Shown here in pieces: positions 6,401-8,308 of a stretch of 8,308 bases of DNA (position 1 is the stretch's first letter; every line of letters starts with the position of its first letter). The translations under genes and the position numbers were made by a program. The stretch spans positions 1-8,308 of the forward strand of contig CAYTBB010000057.1 of the NCBI GenBank assembly GCA_964435965.1, read 5' to 3'. Origin of the DNA: 20-14-all-45-10 sp964435965. Lineage in GTDB: Bacteria; Chloroflexota; Dehalococcoidia; GIF9; AB-539-J10. The notes below the pieces were generated by a model that saw only the letters and a program-made list of their open reading frames with translations, made no database searches and was not told where the DNA came from.

Positions 6401-6799
6401 CTACTTCGACGGTTCTGAGTTGGGCCTATGCATTTCGCCGGCGCCTTGGATATCCTCTGTTACCCTCCTTTTGAGGGAAAGCTCCAAGCTGTGTCCTGGT
6501 ATACACAATAGCGGGATATGCAATACTCCGTTCCACCAGAGAAGGCTAGGCTCAAGGAAGAAGTTCAGCAACACGTTATAGCTGGCAATGATTATCCCAA
6601 CTAAGCCTGTTACTCTCATCGTGGCCATATTGATCTTGGGGTAATAAAGCGTGAGTATTGCGAGATACACAGGTGTCATCATGCAGAATGTTAAGCCAGC
6701 ACTGGATGTCAAGAAGTAGAGCGGATTGAAGTCTGGCTTCATAGTATCGGGGTTAAGGGGATACCAGAATGCAAGGAATGCCAAAAGAGCAACCCAATA
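6401..6799 (-). pseudogene. Multi-pass membrane protein, C-terminal remnant cut by IS3 copy 2
   Basis: 132 codons of host gene remain, from Tyr at 6797-6799 to the stop at 6401-6403. Frame extension to an apparent ATG at 6853 runs into the IS3 left end (the first 18 residues, MSINFCLKSVPFMLTI plus two, are IS-encoded antisense), so that start is an artefact. Four hydrophobic segments are seen in the host part at about residues 1-14, 27-51, 62-82 and 87-101, followed by a charged C-terminal tail of about 25 residues. Motifs include WYPLNPDTMKP, FCMMTPVYLAILTLYYPK and LWWNGVLHIPLL. I do not recognise a named family. It precedes the 54-residue membrane protein by 168 bases on the same strand, suggesting that the two were produced together. 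How much is missing at the N-terminus is unknown. Whether the IS-derived start gives any product is doubtful. Confidence 0.7.
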
Positions 6800-6800
6800 T

Positions 6801-7281
6801 CTGTAAATCGTCAGCATAAATGGGACACTTTTGAGACAGAAATTAATGGACACTTAGGGGCTTGCTCCGATACTGGTAAATAAGTAGATTATCAGTCAAA
6901 GGGAGGAGTAAGCCATGGTGCAACAGATTACAGACCACTTCTGGCAAGCTGAAGCCAGAAGTGAAGAGACCAGGCAGTTCATCAAGAGTATCAAACATAT
7001 GACCCGCCGCAAGTTCACCGCTGAAGAAAAGATTGGCATCGTGCTGTAAGGCTTTCGGCGGGATACACCCATTCGAGACTTGTGCCGTCGGGAAGGCATT
7101 CAGCCAAGCACTTACTATGCCTGGTTGAAGGATTTCATGGAGGCCGGCAAGGAAAGGCTGACCTGGGATAATATCCGCGATGCCAGCAGAAGTGAGGTGC
7201 AGGATCTCAAGCGTGAGAATGCCAGACTGAGGCAACTGGTAGCCGAGCTATCTCTCCAGGTACATGTGCTTAAAAAACGGC
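6801..7281 (+). repeat. Long direct repeat, unit 2 (left part of IS3 copy 2)
   Basis: Partner of 2959-3439 in the same orientation. The identical part starts at the IS left end, within two bases that may be shared by chance, and covers the whole leader and most of orfA. Direct repeats of this length would allow homologous recombination to delete the intervening 3.8 kb, which carries the creatininase-family gene. Confidence 0.95.
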
Positions 7282-7340
7282 CATACCGGGTCTGGGATAA
7301 AGGGAAGATATGTCCGGATGAGCGCACAAGCGAAATGTGA
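6915..7340 (+). pseudogene. IS3-family orfA of copy 2, interrupted by TAA
   Basis: Same product as orfA of copy 1. The ATG at 6915 has GGGAGGAG upstream, the TAA stop is at 7047-7049 at the identical position, and the frame then continues through the helix-turn-helix (IQPSTYYAWLKDFMEAGKE) and coiled coil (LRQLVAELSLQVHVLKK). The C-terminal part differs from copy 1 (RPYRVWDKGKICPDERTSEM against RLYRVWNKGEVCLGEC) and ends with TGA at 7338-7340. It overlaps the orfB start at 7318 by 23 bases, which is a normal IS3 layout. The overlap region here looks more like the undamaged form than copy 1 does. The sole evident lesion is the shared TAA. Confidence 0.85.
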
Positions 7341-7367
7341 GATTATCACGTTGGTAACAGAGTCTGC
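7318..7367 (+). pseudogene. IS3-family orfB of copy 2, N-terminal stub
   Basis: An ATG at 7318-7320, inside the end of orfA and in another frame, opens MSAQAKCEIITLVTESARSC. This corresponds to the start of orfB in copy 1 (SEIIALVSGSELPC). Only about 16 codons belong to orfB before the IS256-family terminus begins near 7368; the residues that follow in frame are encoded by the IS256 end. It shows that copy 1 has lost one base at the same place. Confidence 0.7.
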
Positions 7368-8308
7368 GAGGTCCTGTCAAAAAGTGTGTAAATATCAGGC
7401 AATGGCGAGCGCCTCTTCCTGCTTAGTTTCGCTTTCTTCATTCCTCTCGTGGAAGCCAAACTCCAGGTAGACCTGCATCAGCTTCTCCGGAGCATCCAAC
7501 CGGTGGAACCTTTGCTCAGCCAGCTGTAGCATCTTCCAGATTACAGCCGTGGCATTCTCGATCTTCTTATACCGTTTGGCTGCATCCGCCCGCAGCCAGA
7601 GTTCCGCAAATGGTGATTCTACCACGTTGGTCGTCCGCAGATGCCTCCAGTGCTCCTGAGGAAACCGATAAAAGGTCACCATGCGCTCCCAGTCCCGGAG
7701 CAGTGTTTCTCCAGCACCCCGGTAGCCCTTCATCCTGCACCAGTAGACAAAGTCGTCTCGCTCGGCCTCAGCCACCTCACGAGTCTCTGCGTAGACAATG
7801 TCCTGCAAGTGCCTCTTGGCTTGACGATGGATCTTCTTTGGTAGCTTGTCCAGCACGTTGACCATTTTGTGGTTCCAGCAACGCTGCTCGATGGCCCCTG
7901 GGTAAATGTTCGCCAGGGCGCTCCAGATGCCAAGATCGCCATCTCCAACGACCAGGCAGGGGCAATTCATGCCCCGCTCCTTGAGGTCCCGTAGCACCTC
8001 AAACCAGCTCTCGGTCGACTCCCGATATCCAGGCTCAACCGCCAGGACTACCTTCCGACCATCCAGGAGCCCACCGATAACCACCAGTAGCGCCGCCTTT
8101 TGCTTCTCCAGGCCAGCCTTTACATATACACCGTCTACCCAGAGATAGACCACCTGAAGGCCTTCAAGACTGCGCCGTTTCCACTCGTGCCACTCGGCTT
8201 GCCATCCCTCCTTTAGCCGGGCGACGGTGCTGGCCGATACCGGAGCATTCTCGCCCAGTAACCCCCGAAGCGCAAGGTCAAAGTCCCCCAGAGCCAAACC
8301 GTGGAGGT
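7368..8308 (-). mobile_element. IS256-family insertion sequence, runs off right edge
   Basis: The end GAGGTCCTGTCAAAAAGTG (7368-7386), which continues TGTAAAT, is typical of IS256-family terminal repeats and lies just outside the transposase stop codon. It interrupts IS3 copy 2 inside the orfB start. The other end and the expected 8-9-bp target duplication lie outside the window. Confidence 0.88.
7395..8308 (-). CDS. IS256-family (mutator-type) transposase, N-terminus outside window
   Basis: About 304 residues are present, open to the right edge; the full protein is about 400, so roughly 100 residues are missing. Catalytic residues of the DDE family are all seen: Asp in YLWVDGVYVK (8133-8135), Asp in LVVGDGDLGIW (codon starting 7943) and Glu in the IS256 signature RTTNVVESPF (7617-7619). 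The Cys-x-x-His motif RCWNHK follows the second Asp, as usual. The frame continues upstream of the TTG at 8295-8297 as LHG, so that TTG is not the true start. No stop or frameshift occurs in the visible part, and this is the only transposase here that could still be active, making it probably the most recent arrival. It ends with TGA at 7395-7397, about 27 bases inside the element end. Confidence 0.95.
   Translation of the reverse strand, partial: LHGLALGDFDLALRGLLGENAPVSASTVARLKEGWQAEWHEWKRRSLEGLQVVYLWVDGVYVKAGLEKQKAALLVVIGGLLDGRKVVLAVEPGYRESTESWFEVLRDLKERGMNCPCLVVGDGDLGIWSALANIYPGAIEQRCWNHKMVNVLDKLPKKIHRQAKRHLQDIVYAETREVAEAERDDFVYWCRMKGYRGAGETLLRDWERMVTFYRFPQEHWRHLRTTNVVESPFAELWLRADAAKRYKKIENATAVIWKMLQLAEQRFHRLDAPEKLMQVYLEFGFHERNEESETKQEEALAIA

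Larger units (their letters stand above)
6802..7367 (+). mobile_element. IS3-family insertion sequence, copy 2, truncated on the right
   Basis: The left end is the same as that of copy 1 (TGTAAATCGTCAGC at 6802-6815). The copy carries the leader, orfA and the first codons of orfB, then is cut where the IS256-family terminus begins near 7368. It has interrupted the membrane protein gene on its left. The right half and right inverted repeat are not present in the window, though they might lie beyond the IS256 element if that is a simple insertion. Confidence 0.88.

Noticed and set aside
6800..6853. Apparent ATG start of the membrane protein at 6853
   Set aside because: The first 18 codons lie inside the IS3 left end; the host gene is truncated there and its true start is lost.
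1..8308. CRISPR arrays, tRNA or rRNA genes
   Set aside because: No short regularly spaced repeats and no cloverleaf or rRNA-like segments were noticed on either strand by eye; a covariance-model scan was not possible.

Overview
The window is a bacterial accessory region of moderate GC. It holds a small right-to-left (minus-strand) catabolic and transport gene cluster that has been broken up by several insertion sequences of different families. Strong AGGAGG-type ribosome binding sites and the mix of genes (a C45-type Ntn hydrolase, a creatininase-family amidohydrolase, a TAXI-type solute receptor, and IS3, ISL3 and IS256 elements) would suit an uncultured anaerobe such as a Chloroflexota (Dehalococcoidia-like) or Bacillota lineage. 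That placement is an impression from the gene families and has not been tested.

Layout from left to right. Bases 1-368 hold the C-terminal part of a DDE (rve-type) transposase on the plus strand that looks like an in-frame hybrid of two families. Bases 369-675 are gene-poor, with a possible broken gene start on the minus strand. Bases 676-2331 (minus) are an intact C45-family peptidase/acyltransferase-like gene with a good Shine-Dalgarno site and a perfect hairpin beside it. Bases 2457-2593 (minus) are the last codons of a TAXI receptor, joined directly to the 3' end of an ISL3-family transposase (2594-2959, minus). That remnant is in turn cut by an IS3-family element (copy 1, 2960-4508, plus) whose orfA and orfB carry several stop codons and one frameshift. 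Bases 4509-4680 hold nothing convincing. Bases 4687-4824 (minus) are a scrap of a third IS3-like orfB, fused just after the end of an intact creatininase-family gene (4853-5620, minus). A 447-bp non-coding stretch upstream of that gene contains a perfect 9-bp inverted repeat. Next come a 54-codon membrane microprotein (6068-6232, minus) and the C-terminal 132 codons of a multi-pass membrane protein (6401-6799, minus). The latter is cut off by a second IS3 copy (6802-7367, plus), which is itself cut by an IS256-family element whose transposase runs off the right edge.

The non-IS genes all point leftwards and probably derive from one cluster: membrane protein, small membrane protein, creatininase-family hydrolase, TAXI receptor, C45-type hydrolase. 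A plausible joint role is uptake of an organic acid or amide through a TAXI-TRAP system followed by amide-bond hydrolysis. The substrate cannot be read from the sequence, and the transporter is now clearly broken here.

The most unusual signal is the pair of IS3 copies. Their left 453 bases are identical, including a shared nonsense codon, and then the copies abruptly differ at about 28% of positions. Gene conversion, a hybrid element or a chimeric assembly could each explain this. I see no convincing new defence or enzymatic system in the window.
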